A program made the position numbers and the translations under genes. A stretch of DNA of 64,000 nt from Hyphodiscus hymeniophilus (lineage: Eukaryota > Ascomycota > Leotiomycetes > Helotiales > Hyphodiscaceae). The stretch is from positions 124,001 to 188,000 of the forward strand of contig VNKQ01000007.1 of the NCBI GenBank assembly GCA_016508695.1, in the 5' to 3' direction. Shown piece after piece: positions 54,440-64,000 of this stretch (position 1 is the first letter of the stretch; the number at the start of each line of letters is the position of its first letter). The notes under the pieces are model-generated. The model did not search any database. It was not told where the DNA came from and saw only the letters and a list, made by a program, of their open reading frames with translations.

Positions 54440-55296
54440 CTTGGTATTATTACGGAGTTGCAACGATGTCGTGGATATGGAATTCAGCAACGGAGCCTCA
54501 TGCGCCTTGGTAGTTGGTATCCGATTTTCGCGGGTGCGCCTGGAAGATCACGCGTCTAGAGAGGGAGCTGAGCAGTGAGCAGAGCCGGTCACGAGGGCCA
54601 AGCTTTGCGTTGGGACAAAGGAATGAATGCTTGGGCCGACGTAGAGCCGTTGCAAGAGTCCGCGCGCTGGTCCACCTGTGTACCTTATGGTCTTGAGACT
54701 TGGGTCGGAGCTGGTCTCCGTTAACCAGCAGTCGACTCTCTCTCCACTCTCTCATTCGAAGCGGAATGCTGTCTATGGACTGTAGATACGCACTCCTATG
54801 TACTGATATACACCGGTACTTGGAGACCTATTACTAAGTCGTTAGTAAGATGGAATAAAGTGGCGTCGGTCGCCGAGGCAAGGTACCTTTTCTGTTCCAA
54901 TCCGTTTCTGGCCAGGAATATCCGAATACCCTAGGTCCAAAGCTTTATCAGCACCTGCAATCGGTTCGTTCCGCAGAAGCCGGCCACGACCAAAAAATGG
55001 AAGCATCGATTCCTCAGGACCTCAAGGGGCTATGCACGCATGACGTTACAGCCAGAAGGTACCCAGCCCACCACACAAAAAGATAGCTTCTCCTCTTAAA
55101 GAGCTGGTGCCTCAATTCGAATGGATTGGCCAGACGGGAACACGTCTTCACACCCTCGCTGCTCATTGATCACCGTCCCTTTCCACCCCTCCATCCCTTG
55201 CGTGAGCTGGCTCGAGGTCTACAAAGACTGAAGAAGCCTCGCTTTCAGAACTGGACCCTTCAACCAGACACCTTGCGACCTTGCAACCTTGGAAAG
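54440..55296. promoter_or_regulatory. Divergent spacer, prefoldin 1 and ceramidase
   Basis: 857 bp between start codons facing apart. Open frames inside show no motif. The last 170 bp before the ceramidase start are in frame with it but look like leader. Confidence 0.5.
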
Positions 55297-56614
55297 ATGG
55301 GATTCAAGCTCCCTTCCATTCCATATCCGCCGGCGCGGCCAGATGAGGGGTACTGGAATCCTGTCACCAGTACGATCAATTGGTGTGAAGAGGCATGTTG
55401 CGCTCAGAGCTGTGTTTTCTTCATTCAAGCTGACTTCAACTCCCCCAGGACTACTATGCCACCATCTATTCCGCTGAAATTGTCAACACCCTTACGAACC
55501 TCCTCTTCATAGCTCTGGGTTTCAAGGGCATTCGGAATTGCCTCAAAAATAAATACGACAATATATTTCTGGTGGCATTTACGGGATATCTGCTTGTTGG
55601 ATCTGGGTCATTTCTCTTTCATAGCACTTTGAAATGTTGGTCTGGTCGGCGCATTATTCAGGGATTGGCGAGGCTGACACCCCTTAGACCCTATGCAACT
55701 TGTGGATGAACTTTCGATGATCTACACGGCTTGTATCATGTGCTACGCATCCTTCTCTTTTTCAAGTTCTCGCAAATTCCAACAAGTTCTTGGAACTGGG
55801 CTTGCGTCGTTGGCTATATTCATCACGGTGAGTTACGCTCTCCGGCTACGGTCAACGACATGCTAATGATTCTCTGAAAGCTCTATTACCATTATCTGCA
55901 AGGTACGCCAGTTCTGCCTTTGAATATCCACTATTGGAAATCTAAGCTAACATTTCTCATAAAAATAGACCCGGTATTCCACCAAAATGCCTTTGCCTTG
56001 ATTACAGCAACTGTGCTTTTCCGAAGTATGTATATTATGGAAGTCAATATCCGGCCCTCGTTCCGAACGAAATACGCAACGGTGCCACAGAAGAAAGTTC
56101 CACCCGGATCGATCTCAAAAACACAGAGGCTGGCGAATGAGAAGAGAGACAAAGATATCATCAAGACTATGTGGATCATGGTCGCTTGGGGTCTCTCGAT
56201 ATTCTTGGGTGGTTTTGCGATTTGGGGCCTGGATCGAGTGTTCTGTAGCACGATTCGGAGGTGGAGACATGACATTGGGTTGCCTTGGGGGATTTTGCTT
56301 GAAGGTCATGGATGGTGGTACGTATTTATTTCCCAATTTGTACTGATTTCGTTTTGACACATTTTAGGCACATCATGACTGGAATCGGCAGCTACTTCTA
56401 CATTGTCTGGGCCATCTGGTTGCGTCTCTGCTTAAGTGAGAAGCAGGATGAGTACATGCTGAACTGGCCTTCGCTATTCTTCTCACTGCCTGAGGTAATT
56501 CCTATCGCGTCTGTCAAGAAGAAGAATGGACAGACTGCCTCAAATGGAGGGGTAAATGGGAAGGCAAATGGAAAGTCGAATGGGGGAGTTGATGGTCATG
56601 CTAAAATACCCTGA
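55297..56614 (+). CDS. Alkaline ceramidase
   Basis: Six exons (55297-55392, 55449-55635, 55688-55827, 55881-55902, 55969-56317, 56368-56614) give 346 aa. The enzyme is a seven-helix zinc hydrolase of the ER/Golgi that cleaves (phyto)ceramide to a sphingoid base and fatty acid, as yeast Ypc1/Ydc1. Conserved active-site regions: GYWNPVTSTINWCEEDYYAT at the start; SGSFLFHSTLKYPMQLVDEL, which holds the catalytic Ser, first His and Asp; and HGWWHIMTGIGSY, with the two Zn-ligand His spaced HxxxH, formed across the last intron. Intron 1 begins with GC (GCATGT at 55393), a GC-AG intron. Exon 4 is only 22 nt (LYYHYLQ). The last 35 residues are an Asn/Gly/Lys-rich tail unique to fungi. Confidence 0.92.
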
Positions 56615-57343
56615 GAGATCAAGGGAAAGTACTGCTATGTTGCTTTTCATAGATTAGATAGGTCTTCGCAAAGATTTGGAAAAGCTACCATACCCAGGGT
56701 TATTGCGGGCGAACCTTAGTTAATATATACTCGCTTTTCACACTATTTGATTGATTGAAGTACTAGCTCAAGACTCTCCTCAAAAATCTAGAATTTAACC
56801 ACAAAAATCGTCTAAAAGACTATGTGGCCATGATGAAATCAGAATCGCGAGGAAATGCTAGAGTATTTTGGGAACACTGCTGCGTCTGAGGGTAGGAAGT
56901 TTGATTCTCGTTTCTGTCATGATGCTAGGCACAACTTAGTCCATTCTCGAAGATGAGGACAGGATTGGTTTCGAGTGCTTATATCGAAGTGCAGTTGTTG
57001 AAGATCGCTAGCAGTCGACCACATGTACAGTACAGCCTCGTCAGCCTTGCGAAATAAAGACGACAGGGATATCCCAAGATTAGTGGCATCACGAAAATGG
57101 TGGCCTTTGCTTTGCAGGTCGACACGCATCGAATGATTGGAGCTTACTGCGCCTCATCCTCCAACCGATCAACACCTGAATACGAGAGAACAGGTTGAGA
57201 AGCTGCAGAACATTTACTCCGATTTGAGGCATCGGGCTATCCTGTGATGTATATCCAGGCGGAACCACGCTCCCTCTTGCACACGCTCGCGCTCGCTCGC
57301 CTGACTCGCGACGCCCTACCTTGAACGGACTGGAACTCCAAGC
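56615..57343. other. Intergenic
   Basis: 729 bp between two plus-strand genes. No motif-bearing frame, repeat or RNA seen; must include the golgin promoter. Confidence 0.5.
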
Positions 57344-60012
57344 ATGTCGGCCCCCGGGAAGCAATCTTCTTCAAGATGGGGGTTCCTGCAACAGGCCGTA
57401 GCTGGTGTCGAGGCAAGACTCGATACCATCCTTGCCGAGGGAGCTGAAGAGCCGACCAAGAAGCCTCCGGGCTCGCTGGCCGCTGCGACGAAGACGGATA
57501 CAAGTGGGACTCCCGCAACTGCTTGATGGTCAATTGCTTATTCGGACACAGATATCTCTCGCAGCTCGAGCACCAGTCGGACGAATGATCGATTGCAGGA
57601 ACGTCTGGCGAGGGCCGTGGCAGCCAAGAATGCGGCGCAGAAGGCGGATTCCCTCTCCCCTTCGAATACCCCCTTGCGGACTGGAAGTCCAGCTACTGTC
57701 AGCGAGAGTCCTAGACAGAGTATAGATGTCCCAAATACAAGCATCGGAGAGATGATAGAGGAGGAGGGTACGGCGAGGTCTGAGATTACAATCCACGAAC
57801 CCTTGGAAAACGGAGACCAACCCATCATTGAGGTGCAGGCAGATGCTGCTCCGAATGAGCCGTCTGTACAAGAACAGCAAGACATCAATGGTCTTGCAGC
57901 GAAGACGGAAGACGCTGTGCCACGTATTTCGATAGAGTCGAACCGATCTAGCATACCTCGAGACTCGATAGATTCTTCTAGACGGCAATCGACTGGGGCT
58001 CGCCCGTCCCTTGATGTAACATCGAGTGAGACGGCGGATATAGGACTATCACTCAAAACCCCCGCCGAGTATGACGCCCTACTAAAGCAACTGCAATCTG
58101 ATTACGAGACATCCGAACTACAACGCCAGGAGGAAACGCATAGTTACATCGAGCGCATCGATGCGTTGCAGGCCAAGCTGCAGTACTTGGCAAAGGAGAG
58201 TGCTGAAGCCGCTAGGAAGGCAAGCGGTTCGGCAACTGCTGGTAGTTTGGAGAAGAAGCTGGCTGCCAAAGATGAGCAGGTCGCATTGTTGATGGAAGAA
58301 GGGCGACAGCTCTCCAAGAAGGAACTGAATCACCTAGCAACGATCAAGAAGTTACGCGCCAAGATCCAAGATGATAGCAAAGAGGTCGCAGAGGCGCAAA
58401 GGAAGCTGGAGACAACCGAACGTGAGGCCATGGTTGCAATGGATCGCCTCCGACGATCCGAAGGGTCGGATAAACGACTAAATGAGAAGCAGAAGCAGAT
58501 CGATCAGTTACAAAGAGACGTGGAGTCTCTCAAGTCAGACAGAGATTCTAAAGACTCTACCATTAATGATTTGAGAAAACAATTAGAACAAGCTGCAGCT
58601 CAGGAGAAGCAGGCAGAGATACAAATGACCAACGAGGCTCTGCAAAAAGAAAGGCGGCGCGTAGCTGAACTTGAAGATGATGTCGCCAACCTCAAGATCG
58701 AAAAAAATCTCGCGTCAGATCGAGCCCAAGCTCATATGAAAGAGATGAGAGAGAAGATGGACAAGGATGCTGAGCGTGCTCGGATGAGCGAGTTGGAAAT
58801 GAAGACAGAGCAACATGAGCTCGAGAGTAAACTGGAAGTCATGAGAGCCAGGGCCGAGGAAGTCTCATCTGGAGCTACTGGTGATGCACAGGCAAAACTC
58901 TATCGACAGATCGAGACTCTGCAAACGCAGTATGCTATTGCGAGCGAGAACTGGCAAGGCATTGAGGCTTCCCTGGTCGCGCGAGCTGCAAATCTTGAAA
59001 AGGAAAGAGATGAAGCTACCAGGAGAGAAGCAGACATTCGTAAGAAGGCTCGAGAAGTGGTATGTTATGAGACTGGGCATATTGTAAAAATGCTAATATT
59101 CTGTAGACCCTGAAGGCCAAGGGTCGCGAAGACGAGCTTGAAGAGACGAGAGCAAAACTGTCCACTTTCCAGCAAGAACTCACCGAACACAAGACTCAGC
59201 TCGAGAATCTACAGAAGCGCGCCGAAGAGGCCGAATCTGCTCTAGTCCAAGCGCGAACGACATTTGACCAAGAGAAACAAACTTGGCAATTAGAAATTCT
59301 GCAGCGTCTTGATGAGGAGAAGCAGAGATGGCAAGAAGAACTTGCCCAAAGCTCCCTAGGCCATGTCCGTGCCGAATCGCCGGCCCCTTCATCACGAAGA
59401 GGCCTGACTTCGGAGTTCTTGGGATTACAGAACTTGCAGATACGACGAGCATCAGCTCGCTCAACCACTAGCGAGGCGCCTCTAACAGCGAGTAGTTACT
59501 TTGGACGTCGCCCTTCCATGCAGCCTCTTCGCTCTGGCAACGGCACTCCAACGCGACAGGATTCCATGCTATCGTTTGGCGAAGGCCATGAAGCTCCGTC
59601 GATCCACGCCGACCACGACGACTTCTTCGAGAACGTGGCCACTCCATCCTCGCCCCACCAGACGCTTAACGACATGGTGTCCGTCTCCACGGCAGAAGCC
59701 GGCCCCTCGGTCCAGCTTATCAAGAGAATGAGCTCTGCCGTCCGGAGGCTGGAGAGCGAGAAGGTCGCCATGAAGGAAGAGCTGGCCAAGCTCTCCACCC
59801 AGCGCGACGAAGCGAGAGCTAAGATCGTCGCGCAGACGACTGCTGAGACCAGGGTCGTGGAGCTCGAGGCCGAGGTTGCGGAGATCAAGGTCAGATACGA
59901 AACCACGCTGGAGATGCTGGGCGAGAAGAGCGAGCAGGTGGAAGAGCTGAGGAGCGATATCGATGACATCAAGACGATGTACAGGGATCTGATCGAGAGT
60001 ACCGTCAAGTGA
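57344..60012 (+). CDS. SGM1: TMF/Sgm1-type coiled-coil golgin
   Basis: Three exons (57344-57503, 57552-59059, 59107-60012) give 857 aa. The TMF1/Sgm1 family are long coiled-coil tethers that bind Rab6-type GTPases at the Golgi. Start: SSSRWGFLQQAVAGVEARLD, the usual N-terminal motif. Next comes NDRLQERLARAVAAKNAAQK, then a disordered region, then coiled coil from about residue 220 to 620. The C-terminal 100 residues (RRLESEKVAMKEELAKLSTQ, then LEMLGEKSEQVEELRSDIDD, IKTMYRDLI) are the conserved TMF domain. Between exons 1 and 2 the same reading frame is interrupted by a TGA at 57524-57526. I place it inside a 48-nt intron (57504-57551) with weak donor GTGGGA and acceptor ACACAG. The alternative is a true stop or a sequence error. 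Confidence 0.82.
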
Positions 60013-60771
60013 ACGCAGGTACGAACACAGGTTCTTTGGGGGTTATCTTGCCCGTGAGACCTGGAAAGGTGCGTTCAAGGGGAGAGGTGCGCCGTTCGGA
60101 TTTGTAGATTCGGCATTGTAGGACAATTGTACGAGTAGCGTCATCTAGCACTATCTGATCAATCACATAAGTCTTGACAGTCCCTCCTTGCGCTCCGAGT
60201 CGTGCTCATGATCATCCCGATACCGACTCTCATTATTAATTCTTGGTTCGTTTTGGTCCAGCCACAAGGGGTTGAGGGTTTTGATAAATAAGAGAAGAGC
60301 CAAACAAGTCACAACTAACAAAGCATTGAAAGCAATCACTATGACTTAAGCTGTGTCATTGCTTTGTTAGTTGTTGGCGGCTGAGCCGGGCTGGTGATGG
60401 GATTGAGAAAAGACCTTTTTAAAAATCCTAAAAACAACTTCAAATGTAAGAAGATAGTTATTCTATATATGAGACTTCGGAGACTAAAGCTTGGGATCTC
60501 AAAAGAAAAATATTGCCATGACAGGGTAATGAGAAAAGAAGCTTCTTTCACCAAACGATAGGCCGACCCGGACACGTGATCACCTGCCGTTATCGTGACG
60601 CGCTAAAGTACGCGCTGGAAACTGTTGACAATTACAGCACTTCTCCCTGTCCCAGTCTCGGCCGCTGAACTGCAAGAGTCCTTGTAGGACTTTGATGTGT
60701 ACTGGAGATTGTATTGTAGTCATCTTTTGTACACTTCGAATGCCGTGCTGCATGGCGACGCGTCTGCAACA
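60013..60771. other. Intergenic with a 15-bp hairpin
   Basis: 759 bp between the golgin and SRS2, both on the plus strand. Contains the inverted repeat at 60311-60374 listed below. No gene. Confidence 0.55.
60311..60374. repeat. Inverted repeat, 15-bp perfect stem
   Basis: ACAACTAACAAAGCA at 60311-60325 is exactly complementary to TGCTTTGTTAGTTGT at 60360-60374. After one mismatch the pairing goes on for 3 bp, leaving a loop of about 26 nt. It lies about 300 bp past the golgin stop. Too small to carry a gene; could be a tiny palindromic element or a 3'UTR hairpin. Confidence 0.75.
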
Positions 60772-63700
60772 ATGAGTCTCGATGGCATTCTCGCAAACCT
60801 CAATCCTTCACAGCAAGCAGCGGTCTCATCCTTCGCAGACACATTGGCGATTCTGGCTGGACCTGGCAGTGGGAAAACGCACACCTTGACATCAAGAACT
60901 GCTTGGCTACTGGCGCAGGGGCTTCAACCATGGAATATCATCGTGGCTACATTCACGGTCAAGGCCGCGCGGGAGATGAAGGAGAGAATTGGGAAATTGA
61001 TTGGGAATGGTCTGGAATCAAGATTGGTCCTGGGTACCTTTCACAGTATTTCGAGACGATATCTCGCGCGATACGGCCACTTAATCGATATTAAGAAGGA
61101 TTTTGGGATCGCCGACACGTCAGACTCTTTGGCAATCATTAAGCGGATTGTCAAACGAAATCAGTTTATGATTGATCCGAAAGTCGCGAGGGGTCGGATC
61201 AGTGGAAGAAAAGCTCGTGGAGAGATTGCAGAAGATACGGGCGGAAAGAAGAAACCCGTTGAGATACAAGAGTTCGAAATATGCTATGAGGAGTACGAAG
61301 CAGCTTTGAAACGATCGAACCTCCTTGACTACGACGATCTGCTTCTACGATGCGTCGACCTGCTACGAAACCACCCCTCCTGTGTCTCCAATGTCGAAGC
61401 AGTGCTCATTGACGAGTTTCAGGACACCAATATTGTCCAATTTGACTTGATGCGATTATTTGCAGCACAGCGCAAACGAATTACAATCGTCGGAGATCCT
61501 GATCAGAGTATATATGGATTTCGCGCCGCCGAAACAAAAAATTATGGACGTATGCTTCGTCAATATCCCGATACTGTGACGATCGCTTTGGAAGAGAACT
61601 ATCGATCGTCCGGTTCTATCCTTTTGACAGCTTTGGCTGTCATCGAACAAGACACATCTAGAGTATCTAAATCATTGTCGCCAACCCATAGCGTTGGAAC
61701 TCGACCGGTTCTCCGACAACTCGCAAATGCTCACAAAGAAGCCGAGTGGCTCCTATCCGAGGTTCAGAGATGTATGGGAATGTCAGGGGATCTTTTAGAT
61801 TTGAACGACTTTGCCATACTGCTGCGTTCTGCCGCTCTATCACGACTCATTGAGAGTGAATTGGGCAAAGCAGGAATAGCCTACCGTATGGTCGGTAAGC
61901 TGACCAAGATCCATGGTTCATTTTGGGGATTCTGATTTAAAATAGGAGGATTGAAATTCTATGATCGCGTTGAGGTGAAAACCATCCTGGACTATTTGAG
62001 AACCATCGGCCAACCCGACAACAATGATTCTTTGTCTCGCATTATCAATACTCCCTCGAGAAGGATTGGCGAAACCACCATCAAAGCTCTGCTGGAAGAA
62101 GCTGATACATCAAAAATCAGTCTATGGACTTTGATACTCGGCATTGTTCGTGGTCAGAGGATAACGAAAGTCAAACTTCCCAAGCAGACTGAGCAGTCTC
62201 TGTCAATATTTGTTAACATTATTCTTACGGCAAAGATTAAGATCGCCGATCAAGAATCACGATGTAGCATTGCCCAGCTCATCCAATTTGTCATCGATAA
62301 GACGAATTACGAAACATGGTTAGAGGAGCACCATGCGGGTGCCAATAAGGGCAGGTGGGACAATGTACAAGAACTCATCACTCAGGCAAATGATTTCGAA
62401 AGGAGCGACTGCGATGATGATTCGCTCCCATTGGTTGATGGGGTGGAACAGGAAGACGACTCGGACATGCTATCAAAGTTTCTGGCTAACGTTGCACTTG
62501 CATCAGAAGTCAAGAGCGATCAAGACGAGGGAGCACCCTTTGCACAGCTTACGATATCTACGATTCATTCTGCAAAAGGACTTGAATGGCCGGTAGTCTT
62601 CATTCCGGGGGCCTATCAAGGTTCAATACCACATTCAAGATCCGAAGACTCAAATGAGGAAAGGCGTCTTCTTTACGTGGCTATGACTCGAGCAAAGGCT
62701 CTGCTCTATATGAGTTTCCCAATCAAGAATTCCCAAGGAGAAAATTCCACACTTTCTCCGTTTCTCGAAGCACCAGGTGTGGCTCCGTTTCTGAACGAAA
62801 GAGGCCCTTTGTTTCGTTCATCAACGATGCAGTCCATAGCCCAGATCCTTCGCCGTCCCTTGCCATCTCCCGGGTCGATAAGTAAATCATCCTCATGTTT
62901 GCGAAGTGATGAAGATGATCTCTTTCCCGTGAACGAAGACGATAACAATGCAAATGCGGAAGAGAACTGGAAGTGGGCTGGGAAGCAAGCCTTTACCAAA
63001 TGTCAGCGAGCCCCAATACGCGAAAGGGTGGAGCTTGGTCGCTCTACCAGCCTTATCGAGGAAAGTTCGAAAGCGGATTTGGGAAATAACAACGCATACC
63101 GGACTACCATGGATCGAGCTTCGAGCTTCACAGCAGCTTCAGTCACAATGAATGCAACTTTTATCAGCGCTGGCTCACATCTGCAAGCTTTAGCAGACCA
63201 ATCTGTTAACTGTGTAGTGGGGAGATCGGAAAAGTCCGAAAAGCAACTGAGACCCCAGGAGAAGGGTGGCTCCAAGAAACCGTCAAAAGGGTTAGAGGGT
63301 CAAGGTACGCTGTTTGGATTCCTGGGCAAAGCAGAACCCCAAATCCGCAAGCGGCCAGCACCGGTCACTAATGAACCGGACTTTCGCAAGATTACCAAAG
63401 TAGGCTCTCAATCATTAGATTTGAAAAGAGGTATCAATCTTCCCAGACCCATGACAGCCGCAACCGACCCGACTGCAATCACTCCGGAATTAACAGCACA
63501 TCGCCTGGGTGCTAGAAGAGATGGAATTCGACCAAAACAGGCCCCACACTTTGAACAATATCCACGGAATGACTATGTCTTTTTGTCAAGCTCTCCGCCT
63601 AGAGCAGGACCACCCAAACCTGATCCTGAGGATGTTCCTGCAAACCATCCGGGACTTGTCGCAAAGCCGCCACTGTTGTCTTTGATACGGCCAGCAACCA

Positions 63701-63840
63701 CTTTGCATACTACGACGGTATCAATGGCGCAAAACCCCTCGGGATCAAAGAGGACTTTGGGCGTGAAGAGAAGCATGGCGGGTTGGTCTAGTGGGCAAGG
63801 TCAAGCATTTAGGCCACCCACGATTAAGAGAGCTACATGA
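60772..63840 (+). CDS. SRS2: UvrD-family DNA helicase SRS2
   Basis: Two exons (60772-61894, 61946-63840) give 1,005 aa. SRS2 is a 3'-5' helicase that strips Rad51 from single-stranded DNA and limits recombination at forks. Superfamily 1 motifs in order: LNPSQQAAVSS (Q motif), LAGPGSGKTHTLTSR (Walker A, about residue 30), IVATFTVKAAREMKERI (Ia), VLIDEFQDTNIVQFD (II), IVGDPDQSIYGFRAA (III), LEENYRSSGSILLTA (IV). After the intron come LTISTIHSAKGLEWPVVFIP (V) and RRLLYVAMTRAKALLYM (VI). The last 350 residues are disordered and poorly conserved, and contain GQGTLFGFLG at about residue 827, which resembles a PCNA-interacting box. Met at 60697 is also in frame; I prefer 60772 since relatives start MSxDxIL close to the Q motif. 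Confidence 0.95.
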
Positions 63841-64000
63841 TCATACACGCAGATGCGGATTTCGGCGTTTTGATTGGGCCTAGCCTTGCACACATGTAAG
63901 ACGCCGTCCTACGGGTCGAGTTTGCTATTTGAATTGGCGCTTGGAACTGGATGAACAATCTGGTAGCACGATAGCTGAACCCTGCAACGGGGGAAAATTG

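Noticed and set aside
57530..58056. Two minus-strand open frames of 152 and 172 codons opposite the golgin
   Set aside because: Shadow of the long coiled-coil coding region; no motif.
1..64000. Secondary-metabolite gene cluster in the left part (aldo/keto reductase, dioxygenase, PDR pump)
   Set aside because: No polyketide synthase, peptide synthetase, terpene cyclase, P450 or pathway regulator is present in the window.

Overview
The window is nuclear DNA of a filamentous ascomycete (Pezizomycotina; protein resemblance suggests a Leotiomycete-like fungus, which is inference). The signs are genes split by many 45-70 nt GT-AG introns, one-gene transcription units on both strands, a tRNA-Leu(AAG) with an intron after the anticodon loop, and fungal families such as PDR transporters, the fungal rhodopsin-like domain, DUF7905, RXT2, NAS6 and SRS2. 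Coding models were built by hand splicing. Exon joins quoted below all keep frame unless stated.

Left part (about 1-30 kb) is accessory-like: aldo/keto reductase, peroxisomal D-amino acid oxidase, MFS sugar transporter, a phytanoyl-CoA dioxygenase-like gene with a frameshift near its 3' end, a secreted GH27 alpha-galactosidase with a ricin-B-like lectin tail, a GPI-anchored Cys-rich repeat protein, a PDR ABC transporter, a tandem-GFA protein, a tRNA-Leu, a GNAT acetyltransferase, an amino acid/choline-type permease with two microexons, and a seven-helix fungal rhodopsin-domain protein. Spacers are long (up to 1.9 kb). Together these look like nutrient capture, transport and detoxification at the cell surface, not one pathway.

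Right part (30-64 kb) is dense and housekeeping: prefoldin subunit 5, a DUF7905 protein, ORC1, the splicing factor PRP46, proteasome chaperone NAS6 (gankyrin), TRAPPC11, RXT2 of the Rpd3L deacetylase complex, phospholipid methyltransferase OPI3, a nitrilase-family amidase, mitochondrial glycine carrier HEM25, a DUF8035-like coiled-coil protein, prefoldin subunit 1, an alkaline ceramidase, a TMF/Sgm1 golgin and the DNA helicase SRS2. Many are in tight convergent pairs (58-243 bp) or divergent pairs sharing short promoters.

The most notable observations are very small internal exons (17, 19, 21 and 22 nt) that carry conserved motifs, a GC-AG intron, an in-frame stop best explained by a 48-nt intron, a homopolymer frameshift in the dioxygenase, a repeat-built surface protein that I cannot place in a known family, and two long perfect hairpins (12 and 15 bp stems) in spacers. 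I saw no transposon, CRISPR array or obvious secondary-metabolite core enzyme.
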